NCBI GenBank assembly: GCA_015060015.1
Contig: SUZG01000004.1
Location: 1 to 64,000 of the forward strand
Reading direction: 5' to 3'
DNA from: Rikenellaceae bacterium
Lineage (GTDB): Bacteria; Bacteroidota; Bacteroidia; Bacteroidales; Rikenellaceae
DNA: 64,000 bases
Shown here: positions 14,347-21,953 of the stretch, piece after piece
Position numbering within the stretch: position 1 is the first letter of the stretch
Layout: every line of letters starts with the position of its first letter
Notes under the pieces: generated by a model
Seen by the model: the letters and a program-made list of their open reading frames with translations, nothing else
Told to the model about the DNA's origin: nothing
The model's database searches: none
Translations under genes and position numbers: made by a program

Positions 14347-16092
14347 ATGGCTAACGATTTGGAATTAACAGTATTGTCAAAAGCTCAAAAATGGCTGGAT
14401 GGTGACTATGATGCTGCTACAAAGGAGCAGGTTAAGTTGCTGATGGACAACGATATGAAGGAGCTTACAGAGAGCTTCTATAAAGACTTGGAATTTGGAA
14501 CCGGCGGTCTGCGAGGCATTATGGGAGTCGGCTCTAACCGTATGAATATCTATACCGTAGGAACTGCTACCCAGGGTCTTGCTAACTATTTGAAAAAGAA
14601 CTTCGCTGGCGAGAAGGTTCGTGTAGCTGTTGCACACGACAGCCGTAACAACTCTCGTATGTTCGCAGAGAGAGTTGCCGACATCTTCGCATCTAACGAT
14701 TTCGAAGTATATCTGTTCGATTCACTCCGCCCCACTCCCGAGCTCAGCTTCGCTATTCGCGAGTTGAAACTGCACTCTGGTGTGGTGATTACCGCATCGC
14801 ACAACCCCAAGGAGTATAACGGTTACAAAGCATATTGGACCGACGGCTCACAGGTTACCTCTCCACACGATGTGAACATTATCGATGAGGTTGCGAAGAT
14901 TACCGAGAACTCGCAGGTTTTGACCGGTAAGAACCCCGGCAACATCACTATCCTCGGCGAGGAGTTCGATAAGATCTATCTCGACCGCATCAAGGCTGAT
15001 ATTCAGCTCTCGCCGGAGTCTGTTGCGAAGTATCACGATATGAAGATTGTCTATACGCCGCTTCATGGTGCCGGTATGCGTCTGGTTCCCGCATCACTCA
15101 AAAACTTCGGCTTTACCAATGTTATAATGGTACCCGAGCAGGCTGTTATTGATGGTAACTTCCCCACTGTTGAGTCACCCAACCCCGAGGAGCGCAAGAC
15201 TATGGCTATGGCTATCGAACTCGGTCGCAAGGAGGGTGCTGACCTTGTGTTGGCGACCGACCCCGACTCTGACCGTATAGGTGTTGCGTTGCGTAATGGC
15301 AAGGGCGAGTATGTGCTTTTGAATGGTAATCAGACCCTTACCCTTTTGATGAGTTATCAGCTTACCCGCTGGGCAGAACGTGGCGATTTGGATGGCAACC
15401 AGTATGTCGTTAAGACTATTGTTACATCTATGATGCCTAACGCCGTAGCAGAGCATTTCGGTGTGAAGTGCTATGACTGCCTCACAGGCTTTAAGTATAT
15501 CGCCAAGATTATCCGTCAGAATGAGGGCAAGGCGAAGTATATCGGTGGCGGCGAGGAGAGCTTCGGCTACCTCTCTGGTGATTATGTTCGCGATAAGGAT
15601 GCTGTGTCGGCTTGTGCTTTGGCTGCCGAGGCTGCTGCGTGGGCAAAGGATACTATGGGCTTGACGCTTTACGAGTGGTTGCAGGAGTTGTATGTGAAGT
15701 ATGGCTTCTATCGCGAGTCATTGGTGTCTGTTGTTCGCAAGGGCAAGGAGGGTGCCGAGGAGATTCAGCGTATGATGGTTGATTTCCGAGAGAATCCTCC
15801 CAAGGAGCTGGCCGGCTCGGAGGTTTTGATTATCCGTGACTATAAGTCTTTGCAGGAGTTGAACTTGCGTAGCGGTGTCCGTACTCCTATCGAGCAGGAC
15901 GCAAGCAATGTGTTGCAGTGGATTACTGCCGATGGTACTATCGTATCGGTACGTCCTTCGGGAACGGAACCCAAGATTAAGTTCTACTTCGGCGTGAAGG
16001 AGCCTTTGGCAAGCGTTGCTGATTACGAGGCTGTTGAGTCGCAGCTCGACGCCAAGATTGAGAGAATCAAGAAGGATCTGAACCTTATCTAA
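14347..16092 (+). CDS. Phosphoglucomutase/phosphomannomutase family enzyme
   Basis: This 581-residue alpha-D-phosphohexomutase interconverts hexose 1- and 6-phosphates. It has all four family signatures: the phosphoserine loop TASHNPKEYNG (about 144-154), the metal-binding loop TDPDSDRIG (about 307-315), the sugar-binding loop GGEESFGYL (about 401-409) and the phosphate-binding RPSGTEPKIKFYF near the C-terminus. The length and N-terminal GTGGLRGIMG resemble the PgcA-type phosphoglucomutases of Firmicutes, so glucose phosphate is the likeliest substrate, but mannose phosphate cannot be excluded. It is followed by a strong terminator (16118-16148). Confidence 0.94.
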   Translation: MANDLELTVLSKAQKWLDGDYDAATKEQVKLLMDNDMKELTESFYKDLEFGTGGLRGIMGVGSNRMNIYTVGTATQGLANYLKKNFAGEKVRVAVAHDSRNNSRMFAERVADIFASNDFEVYLFDSLRPTPELSFAIRELKLHSGVVITASHNPKEYNGYKAYWTDGSQVTSPHDVNIIDEVAKITENSQVLTGKNPGNITILGEEFDKIYLDRIKADIQLSPESVAKYHDMKIVYTPLHGAGMRLVPASLKNFGFTNVIMVPEQAVIDGNFPTVESPNPEERKTMAMAIELGRKEGADLVLATDPDSDRIGVALRNGKGEYVLLNGNQTLTLLMSYQLTRWAERGDLDGNQYVVKTIVTSMMPNAVAEHFGVKCYDCLTGFKYIAKIIRQNEGKAKYIGGGEESFGYLSGDYVRDKDAVSACALAAEAAAWAKDTMGLTLYEWLQELYVKYGFYRESLVSVVRKGKEGAEEIQRMMVDFRENPPKELAGSEVLIIRDYKSLQELNLRSGVRTPIEQDASNVLQWITADGTIVSVRPSGTEPKIKFYFGVKEPLASVADYEAVESQLDAKIERIKKDLNLI

Positions 16093-16117
16093 TAGGAACT
16101 TACTCCCGATTATTTGG

Positions 16118-16148
16118 GCCACTCTCCAACTGCGGAGGGTGGCTTTTT
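16118..16148 (+). terminator. Terminator of the phosphohexomutase gene
   Basis: GCCACTCTCC and GGAGGGTGGC form a near-perfect stem with a six-base loop, followed by TTTTT. Confidence 0.9.
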
Positions 16149-16181
16149 CGTTTGGCGTGAGGGCGGTTGCTTAAAAAGTTG

Positions 16182-16189
16182 TATCTTTG
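16182..16189 (+). promoter_or_regulatory. Candidate -7 box of the MFS transporter gene
   Basis: TATCTTTG matches TAnnTTTG and lies 29 bp before the ATG at 16219. A -33 TTG at the expected distance is not evident. Confidence 0.4.
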
Positions 16190-16218
16190 TGGTCGCAGAA
16201 TAATAAAACACATCGTCT

Positions 16219-17436
16219 ATGAGATCATTCGGCCTGCCCCGCTCTTTGGCGTGGGGTTTTCTGGGTATTCTTATATTCACTATGGGTGTCGGCATCGAGC
16301 AGACATGGCTCAGCAAGTATATCCAGCAGCAAGGAATGGATAACGAATTGCTATTCACCGTATATGGCATCGCTGTCGCTATTTCGTCGTGGCTGTCGGG
16401 CGTCATTGCCGAGACCGTTGGCGTAAGACGCACGATGACTATCGGTTATCTGCTCTTTGCCGTAGGTATGGCACTCTTTGCGGGCGTGGGTATGACCAAT
16501 ATGAACTACCCCATTCTTGTTGCTACCTATGCTTTGAAGGGTCTTGCCTATCCACTCTTTGCCTATACTTTTATCGTGTGGATAACCTATCGCGTAGGTA
16601 AGAGTGAACTGGGAACGGCACAAGGCTGGTTTTGGGTGATGTGTACGGGCGGTATGGATGTTCTGGGAGCCTATTACGGAGCATTTGCCAAGACGGAGTT
16701 CGGTGTTGTGCCGGCATTGTGGACCGCTGTTGCGTTTGCTTCGGTGGGTGCTGCTATGGCTCTGTGGCTCAACCGTTCGGAGGATAGAAACCTCTTCGGC
16801 GGTGATGACGCGGCGGCGGAAAATGGCGATAAAGGCTCAAAAATCAAGGAGCTGGTGCGAGGCTTGTCGATTATCAAGGATGAGCCGAAGGTGCTTATGG
16901 GCGGTGTTGTGAGAATGATAAATACCCTGTCGTACTTCGCTTTTCTGGTCTTTATGCCACTCTATTTGATGTCGTACGGCATTGACGATAGTGCGTGGGC
17001 TACGATTTGGGGTGCAGCCTTCTTCTGCAATATCATCTTTAATCTTGTCTTTGGTGTTGTGGGTGACCGCATAGGCTGGGGGCGTACCGTAGGATTTTTC
17101 GGCTGCGGAGGCTGTGCTGCGAGTGTGCTGCTTTTCTATTATTCGCCGATGATATGCAATGAGTTTTGGTTTATACTGCTCTGTGGCTGCCTGTGGGGCG
17201 TGCTGTTGGCAGGTTTCGTGCCTGTGGGTGCGTTGGTGCCTTCGCTGGTCGAGAAGCGTAAGGGTGCAGCTGTGTCGGTGCTTAATCTCGGTGCAGGTAT
17301 GGCGGCATTTGTCGGCCCACTACTCGTTAAATTGCTCAAAGAGCCTCTCGGCTACGAAGGCATTGTATGGACTCTGTCGGGTATCTATCTTGCGGGCGGA
17401 GTGATGACATACTACATTAGCCGCAAGAAAAAATAG
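16219..17436 (+). CDS. MFS transporter, polyol permease (RbtT/DalT/CsbX)-like
   Basis: This 405-residue inner-membrane protein has about 12 hydrophobic segments. The N-terminal LAWGFLGILIFTMGVGIEQT resembles the start of the polyol permease subfamily (ribitol, arabitol), which usually has a WGxxGxxIFMxGDGxE pattern. Motif A-like basic residues follow helix 2 (ETVGVRRTMTIG). A cytoplasmic loop of about 25 charged residues lies between helices 6 and 7 (near residues 190-215). The substrate is uncertain: no sugar-metabolising dehydrogenase or kinase is adjacent. It is a single-gene unit with its own terminator at 17586-17617. Confidence 0.8.
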   Translation: MRSFGLPRSLAWGFLGILIFTMGVGIEQTWLSKYIQQQGMDNELLFTVYGIAVAISSWLSGVIAETVGVRRTMTIGYLLFAVGMALFAGVGMTNMNYPILVATYALKGLAYPLFAYTFIVWITYRVGKSELGTAQGWFWVMCTGGMDVLGAYYGAFAKTEFGVVPALWTAVAFASVGAAMALWLNRSEDRNLFGGDDAAAENGDKGSKIKELVRGLSIIKDEPKVLMGGVVRMINTLSYFAFLVFMPLYLMSYGIDDSAWATIWGAAFFCNIIFNLVFGVVGDRIGWGRTVGFFGCGGCAASVLLFYYSPMICNEFWFILLCGCLWGVLLAGFVPVGALVPSLVEKRKGAAVSVLNLGAGMAAFVGPLLVKLLKEPLGYEGIVWTLSGIYLAGGVMTYYISRKKK

Positions 17437-17451
17437 ACATATTTTCTCTGT

Positions 17452-17558
17452 GGCTTGTAATGTCATTCTGAGCATTTGTTTTTTAGACTCTCACGTCGCT
17501 ACGCTTCTCAGAGTGACGAAAAACAAATGCGTGAGAATCTATTTTTTAATAACAAGCC
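17452..17558. repeat. 107-bp palindromic (MITE- or REP-like) element
   Basis: The stretch is bounded by GGCTTGT (17452-17458) and ACAAGCC (17552-17558). Inside are three complementary pairs: GTCATTCTGAG with CTCAGAGTGAC (17462-17472, 17507-17517), GCATTTGTTTTT with AAAAACAAATGC (17472-17483, 17519-17530), and AGACTCTCACG with CGTGAGAATCT (17485-17495, 17530-17540). The pairs occur in crossed order, so they cannot all form at once. A dispersed non-coding repeat is the best reading, but copy number cannot be checked here. Confidence 0.55.
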
Positions 17559-17585
17559 TAAATATTATAATTCCGTTATAATTTT

Positions 17586-17617
17586 ACTATGTACTTTAGT
17601 ACATAGTATTTTTTTTC
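17586..17617 (+). terminator. Terminator of the MFS transporter gene
   Basis: ACTATGTAC and GTACATAGT form a perfect 9-bp stem with a TTTA loop, followed by a run of T. The stem is AT-rich but the geometry is typical. Confidence 0.65.
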
Positions 17618-17628
17618 TTGTAAAAATA

Positions 17629-17642
17629 ACTAAATAATTAGT
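17629..17642. promoter_or_regulatory. BlaI-type operator candidate 1 (ACTAA-N4-TTAGT)
   Basis: ACTAAATAATTAGT is the first of three copies of ACTAA-N4-TTAGT before the BlaI-family gene. It ends at the TTG (17642-17644) that could be the -33 element. Confidence 0.6.
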
Positions 17643-17672
17643 TGTGAAACTAAAATATTAGTTATATCTTCG
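17642..17672 (+). promoter_or_regulatory. Candidate promoter of the BlaI-M56 operon
   Basis: TTG (17642-17644), a 20-bp spacer and TATCTTCG (17665-17672) match the Bacteroidota consensus with one mismatch in the -7 box. It is surrounded by the three ACTAA-N4-TTAGT sites. Confidence 0.45.
17649..17662. promoter_or_regulatory. BlaI-type operator candidate 2 (ACTAA-N4-TTAGT)
   Basis: ACTAAAATATTAGT starts exactly 20 bp after site 1, about two helical turns. It lies between the candidate -33 and -7 elements, so occupancy would block RNA polymerase. Confidence 0.6.
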
Positions 17673-17686
17673 CATCAGGAAAATGA

Positions 17687-17700
17687 ACTAAACTATTAGT
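17687..17700. promoter_or_regulatory. BlaI-type operator candidate 3 (ACTAA-N4-TTAGT)
   Basis: ACTAAACTATTAGT lies 38 bp after site 2 by start position and just downstream of the predicted transcription start. All three sites keep perfect five-base arms while the four central bases vary. Confidence 0.6.
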
Positions 17701-17744
17701 TGAATATTGTAGCCTTTTATTTATAAACAAAAATTCAAAAAGAT

Positions 17745-18128
17745 ATGACAGCGAGAATGAAAGAACGCCCACAGGAACTTACGCGTGCAGAATTGGAGAT
17801 TATGCAGATTTTGTGGAATCGCGAAGAGGGATTTGTGAATGATATTTTGGAGGATATGCCCCACCCCAAACCTGCTTATAATACCGTTTCAACTATTGTG
17901 CGTATATTAGAGAAGAAGGGTTTTGTCGGGCATCGTTCTTATGGTAAGAGTCACGAGTACTACCCCATTATTGATAGAGATACCTATACCGGAGGCTTTA
18001 TGTCGTCGGTATTGAATAACTTTTTTGGAGGTTCGGCAAGCCGTATGATGTCGTTCTTGTCAAATAACAACTCGATATCTGTCGAAGAGGTTGATGAAAT
18101 TCTGAATCTGTTAAATGATAAGAAGTAA
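17745..18128 (+). CDS. BlaI/MecI/CopY-family transcriptional repressor
   Basis: This 127-residue winged-helix protein belongs to the BlaI/MecI family of dimeric repressors, classically inactivated by proteolysis through a partner BlaR1/MecR1 peptidase. LTRAELEIMQILWNREEGFV starts the wing-helix domain, and YNTVSTIVRILEKKGFV is the recognition region. The C-terminal dimerisation half is shorter and ends VEEVDEILNLLNDKK. Three ACTAA-N4-TTAGT palindromes precede the gene. The stop codon overlaps the start of the M56 peptidase gene by one base (TAATG), indicating translational coupling. No beta-lactamase gene is nearby, so the regulated targets may be elsewhere. Confidence 0.93.
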   Translation: MTARMKERPQELTRAELEIMQILWNREEGFVNDILEDMPHPKPAYNTVSTIVRILEKKGFVGHRSYGKSHEYYPIIDRDTYTGGFMSSVLNNFFGGSASRMMSFLSNNNSISVEEVDEILNLLNDKK

Positions 18129-19822
18129 TGTCTGCTGTTCAATACATATTGGAGAGTTTGGTCTGTTGTGCCCTCTTTCTCGCATTATATAGACTCGTTT
18201 TGGAAGGGCGTGTGTCGCATCGTGCATCGTGCCTCTATTTGGTATTGACGACACTGCTTGGTGTCGCGATTCCGATTATGGAGTTGCCGTTATATCCTGC
18301 CGAAACGGTATATTTGGAGATTCCAGTGGTTGCAGCACCGGAACAATTGTCTGTCGCTGTGACGGCTCCTGATGTGCCACAGTCAATAGACTGGAGTAAA
18401 CTATTTGGGTCGGTTGCGTTGGTGATATATCTTGCCATTGCGGGTCTTAATCTAATTCGTTTCTTGTGGCGGATATACCAGATTCAGCGTCTGCGAAAGC
18501 AATCTCAATTAACTTTCTATGAAGCGTACGATTTGGCAGAGAGTGAGCAGGTGCGTGAGCCATTCTCTTTCTGGCGAACAATATTTCTCAATTTCTCGAT
18601 TCAAGGCGTTGAACGCGAGCAGATTGTGGCTCACGAGGCGAGTCATATACGCCATCATCATACCACTGAACGCATTATAGTGGAGTTTGTGCGGTGTGTT
18701 GTGTGGTTCAACCCTTTTGTGTGGATTATGGGCAATATGCTAATTCAAGTACAGGAGTGGGAGGCTGATAGCGATGTGTTGAGTGAAGGTTACGATGTTC
18801 AAGAATATAGAAAAATCATTTTCCGTCAACTCTTCGGTTATAATCCGGATATAACTTGCGGGTTGAGAAGTCAAATCACTAAAAAACGCTTTATTATGAT
18901 GACAGAATTTAAGAAAGGAAAGTTCTCTTTCTTGCGCCTTAGTATGGTGCTTCCGATGGTTGCGGCTATGATTTTAGCTTTTGGTGCGGTGCGTGCCGAA
19001 GCAGAGGTTGTTCTTCCACAGCAGAGTGAAGATAGCCAAGCCGATGAAAACAAGGCAGAGGTCTATATTTCGGCCGATGGTAAACTGTTGTTTAATGGTC
19101 GGGAAGTTAAGAAAGAGCAGTTGTTGGCTGAACTACAGCAGGCTCGCGAGAAGATGGGTGTTGCGGCAATACTCTCTATCAAAGCCGATGATGATGTCCC
19201 GATGGGTAAAATAAATGAAATCAAGGAGATGGCACGCGAGGCAAATATGTTAAGAGTTCAGTATGATGTGCCAAAAGAGTTGTTAAAGGGCTTGTCGTCA
19301 TCCTCGACCAACTCGGCAGCCGAGGTTATTTCGGTTACCGATTATATTATGACAAGTCGTAATTTGCTGACACTTTTCGTTAATGCTCGTGGTAAAGTCT
19401 TGACTACACGACCGAATGGAACGCAGGGAGTGGTTGAAATGGGCGAGCTGAAAGAGATTGTTAAGGCCTTTGTCGATAATTCCGAGCATAGAAATGGTAA
19501 GCGACAGATTAAGAATCCGAATTATGCAGACTTTACTTGGCAGACCATTCCGCGTGATAAGGGCGAGGTGCATTACCCTGTAAGCAATGGTGTAATCTCA
19601 ATCGAAGCAGTAAAAGATGTGCCGGCAGGCCGATATATGGAGATTCAAAATACAATTCTTGAAGCCTACGCCGAATTACGAGATGAGTTGGCACAGCGAA
19701 GTTTCCATTGCTCGTTTGCATCGTTGGAAGATAATGAGAAAGAGTATATTGTGCGAGCTATTCCCATTAGGGTCAGCGAGGTTGATAGAGCCAAACGCCC
19801 TGCTGCTCCACAGAATATGTAG
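18128..19822 (+). CDS. BlaR1-like M56 peptidase with C-terminal ExbD/TolR-like domains
   Basis: This 564-residue membrane protein has an M56 integral-membrane zinc peptidase domain (about residues 1-290): three N-terminal membrane segments, HEASH at 169-173 as the HExxH site, the third-ligand region EWEAD near 210-214, and a final helix at about 270-290. Instead of a penicillin-binding domain, the periplasmic part looks ExbD/TolR-like. Residues 310-380 carry VYISADGKLLFNGREV and ADDDVPMGKINEIKEMARE, and residues 400-564 resemble the extended C-terminus of Bacteroidota ExbD proteins, with YMEIQNTILEAYAELRDELA and IPIRVSEV. It probably senses an envelope signal and inactivates the upstream repressor. 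The ExbD assignment is by pattern only. Confidence 0.85.
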   Translation: MSAVQYILESLVCCALFLALYRLVLEGRVSHRASCLYLVLTTLLGVAIPIMELPLYPAETVYLEIPVVAAPEQLSVAVTAPDVPQSIDWSKLFGSVALVIYLAIAGLNLIRFLWRIYQIQRLRKQSQLTFYEAYDLAESEQVREPFSFWRTIFLNFSIQGVEREQIVAHEASHIRHHHTTERIIVEFVRCVVWFNPFVWIMGNMLIQVQEWEADSDVLSEGYDVQEYRKIIFRQLFGYNPDITCGLRSQITKKRFIMMTEFKKGKFSFLRLSMVLPMVAAMILAFGAVRAEAEVVLPQQSEDSQADENKAEVYISADGKLLFNGREVKKEQLLAELQQAREKMGVAAILSIKADDDVPMGKINEIKEMAREANMLRVQYDVPKELLKGLSSSSTNSAAEVISVTDYIMTSRNLLTLFVNARGKVLTTRPNGTQGVVEMGELKEIVKAFVDNSEHRNGKRQIKNPNYADFTWQTIPRDKGEVHYPVSNGVISIEAVKDVPAGRYMEIQNTILEAYAELRDELAQRSFHCSFASLEDNEKEYIVRAIPIRVSEVDRAKRPAAPQNM

Positions 19823-19837
19823 GACCAATTAGAAACA

Positions 19838-19879
19838 GAATGAGGCTATCTGCCACGCGATGGCTGAATAGCCTCATTC
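19838..19879. terminator. Bidirectional terminator between the M56 and O-methyltransferase genes
   Basis: GAATGAGGCTAT and ATAGCCTCATTC form a perfect 12-bp stem around an 18-base loop, between convergent genes ending at 19822 and 19901. Confidence 0.75.
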
Positions 19880-19900
19880 TTATTGTATTGGTTGGCGAAA

Positions 19901-20536
19901 TTACTTTACCCTTATAATATTTATGCCGTCACGCAGGGGAAGGATAACACTCTCTACCCTATCGTCCTCTACAACCATACGGTTAAACTCGATGAGGGCC
20001 TGTGTGTGTAGGTCGTTGTGGGCTACGGGTTGCACAACCTTGCCGTACCATAGGATATTATCGGCCAAAAGTATTGAGCCGCTACGCACCAAACCCTTAT
20101 CCATCAGCATATTGTAGTATGCGGGATATTCGCGTTTATCTCCATCTATAAAGACCATATCAAACGGCCCGCCCAACTTCGGAGCAATCTCCAAAGCCGA
20201 GCCTATGTGCAGATGAATCTTGTGTCCGTGTGGCGAACGGTCAAAGAATGATTGTGCGATGCACTCCAACTCGTCATCTACCTCACAGGTATCGATTGTT
20301 GCACCCTCCTCCAAGCCGGCAGCCATGCAGAGAGCCGAATAGCCCGTGAAAGTGCCTATTTCGAGGATTCTCTGCGGGCGTAACATCTTAACTAACAGTT
20401 CCAGTAGCTTACCCTGAATATGGCCCGAAATCATACGGGGATTTATTACCCGCAGGTGCGTCTCGCGGTCCAGTTCGTGCAGCAGAGCATCCTCTGCCGA
20501 AGAATTTTCGTGAATATATTTTTCCAATAAGTCCAT
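19901..20536 (-). CDS. Class I SAM-dependent O-methyltransferase
   Basis: This 211-residue protein matches the caffeoyl-CoA/catechol O-methyltransferase-like family (Methyltransf_3). SAM-binding motif I is ILEIGTFTGYSALCMAAG (about residues 57-74). The metal-binding acidic motif is MVFIDGDKREYPAYY (about 132-146), and ADNILWYGKV follows (about 158-167). The natural substrate is unknown; many bacterial members methylate small catechols or remain uncharacterised. It is flanked by TTTGAATT-type repeats in the 194-bp upstream spacer. Co-transcription with the M16 peptidase gene is possible but not obvious. Confidence 0.9.
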   Translation of the reverse strand: MDLLEKYIHENSSAEDALLHELDRETHLRVINPRMISGHIQGKLLELLVKMLRPQRILEIGTFTGYSALCMAAGLEEGATIDTCEVDDELECIAQSFFDRSPHGHKIHLHIGSALEIAPKLGGPFDMVFIDGDKREYPAYYNMLMDKGLVRSGSILLADNILWYGKVVQPVAHNDLHTQALIEFNRMVVEDDRVESVILPLRDGINIIRVK

Positions 20537-20550
20537 AGGCGTATAATTAT

Positions 20551-20582
20551 TAATTCAAAATTCAAAATTCAGAATTCAAAAT
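20551..20582. repeat. ATTCAAAA short tandem repeat
   Basis: About four copies of an 8-bp unit (ATTCAAAA, one degenerate as ATTCAGA) lie upstream of the O-methyltransferase gene. They are the reverse complement of the array at 20690-20726, about 110 bp away. Confidence 0.55.
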
Positions 20583-20689
20583 TGACCTTCGGGGCGGTAA
20601 TTACTACAAAAAATATCAATTATAAAAATATCACACGAAATATAACTTGTTGAAAATTATAGAGAATATGTCGGTGCGTTAGCCAAAAA

Positions 20690-20726
20690 TTTTGAATTTT
20701 GAATTTTGAATTTTGAATTTTGAATT
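20690..20726. repeat. TTTTGAAT short tandem repeat
   Basis: About five uninterrupted copies of TTTTGAAT end just before the stop codon of the M16 peptidase gene (20731). Together with the inverse array at 20551-20582 they could fold into a long stem. A shorter similar array is at 28003-28024. Confidence 0.6.
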
Positions 20727-20730
20727 TCCT

Positions 20731-21948
20731 TTATCTATATATCAGCGTTGAGGGCTGCGAGAAAATCTCCTCGGCGACCTCCAAAATTTGTTCTGCCGTG
20801 ACGGCCGAAACCTTCTTGTAAACCTCTTCCAGTGTATCTATCTCGTCGTGTATAAGATAACTCTTGCCTGCACCAAGCATATAACCCTCGTTGTTCTCCA
20901 TCGATATAGCCATCTGTGCCAGAAACTGACGCTTTATAAGCGACAGTTGTCGTGATGTGAGGCGTGTACTACGCAATGTATGTAACTCCTTGTCAATCAA
21001 TTCGCGGCATAGGTCGGTGTTGTGGTGGTCGCAACTGAAATAAATTGCTACGGCTCCGCAGTCACTATATGGCGTGTATGCTGCCTCGATATTGTACGAC
21101 AAACCATTCTTTTCTCGCAACAGGATGTTGAGGCGAGAGTTCGCCGAAGGACCGCCCAGGATATTTATCAACAGCGACAGAGGCAGACGCTTCTCGGCAT
21201 TGATATCGTATGCCCTCGCACCCACTATGCAGTGTGTCTGGTGCGTGTGCTTATTGATGCACTTCTCAAAGGGAGCAACATCGGCAGGGGCTGTACGCTT
21301 GAATCTTCGTTGCGAGGCCTCCTGCTCGGCAAGATAACGCATAGCAACCTTTTCGACTGCACCCACCGAGAGGTTGCCGATTGACGAGAAAACCATCTGG
21401 TCGGTGGTATGCGTGCGTGTGATGAATTGCTTTATATGATTAGTGGAATACCTTGCTAATGAGGCTTTTGTACCTAAAATGTTATGCCCCAACTCCGAGC
21501 CTGCAAATATCATATCGTCAAACGAGTCGAATATCATATCAGCGGGCGAATCCTTGTAAGTGTTTATCTCGTCGATGATAACCTCCCTCTCCTTTGCCAG
21601 CTCCTTTTCGGGAAATGTGGAGTTGAAGGCAACATCGGCAATAAGCTCCACTGCCTTCGAGAAGTCGCCTCGCAGCGTAGTAGCGTGAATAGTTGTATCC
21701 TCCTTCGTGGTGTAGGCGTTGAGCTCGCCACCGAGATTTTCCAGACGGCAATTCACCTGATAAGCCTTACGGTGTGCCGTTCCCTTGAAGAAGGCGTGCT
21801 CGGCAAAGTGAGCCAGGCCGTATTCGTCCCTCTGCTCGTCACGCGTGCCGGCATTGACCACCAATGCACAATGCGTGATGCTCGACTTTACGCGGCGATG
21901 AATACCCTTTATTCCGTTGGGCAGACTATATGTTTCAAACTCCTTCAC
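20731..21948 (-). CDS. M16-family (pitrilysin-type) zinc peptidase
   Basis: This 405-residue protein has the inverted zinc motif HxxEH in LAHFAEHAFFKGT (about residues 47-51), with the downstream Glu ligand region EREVIIDEINTYKDSP. The second M16_C domain (about 165-345) contains NSRLNILLREKNGLSYNI. It is one full-length two-domain M16B-type subunit, similar to processing-peptidase-like proteins of Bacteroidota, and has no signal peptide. The ATG is 5 bp after the uvrA stop, so the two genes are probably co-transcribed. Substrate unknown. Confidence 0.92.
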   Translation of the reverse strand: MKEFETYSLPNGIKGIHRRVKSSITHCALVVNAGTRDEQRDEYGLAHFAEHAFFKGTAHRKAYQVNCRLENLGGELNAYTTKEDTTIHATTLRGDFSKAVELIADVAFNSTFPEKELAKEREVIIDEINTYKDSPADMIFDSFDDMIFAGSELGHNILGTKASLARYSTNHIKQFITRTHTTDQMVFSSIGNLSVGAVEKVAMRYLAEQEASQRRFKRTAPADVAPFEKCINKHTHQTHCIVGARAYDINAEKRLPLSLLINILGGPSANSRLNILLREKNGLSYNIEAAYTPYSDCGAVAIYFSCDHHNTDLCRELIDKELHTLRSTRLTSRQLSLIKRQFLAQMAISMENNEGYMLGAGKSYLIHDEIDTLEEVYKKVSAVTAEQILEVAEEIFSQPSTLIYR

Positions 21949-21953
21949 TTTCG

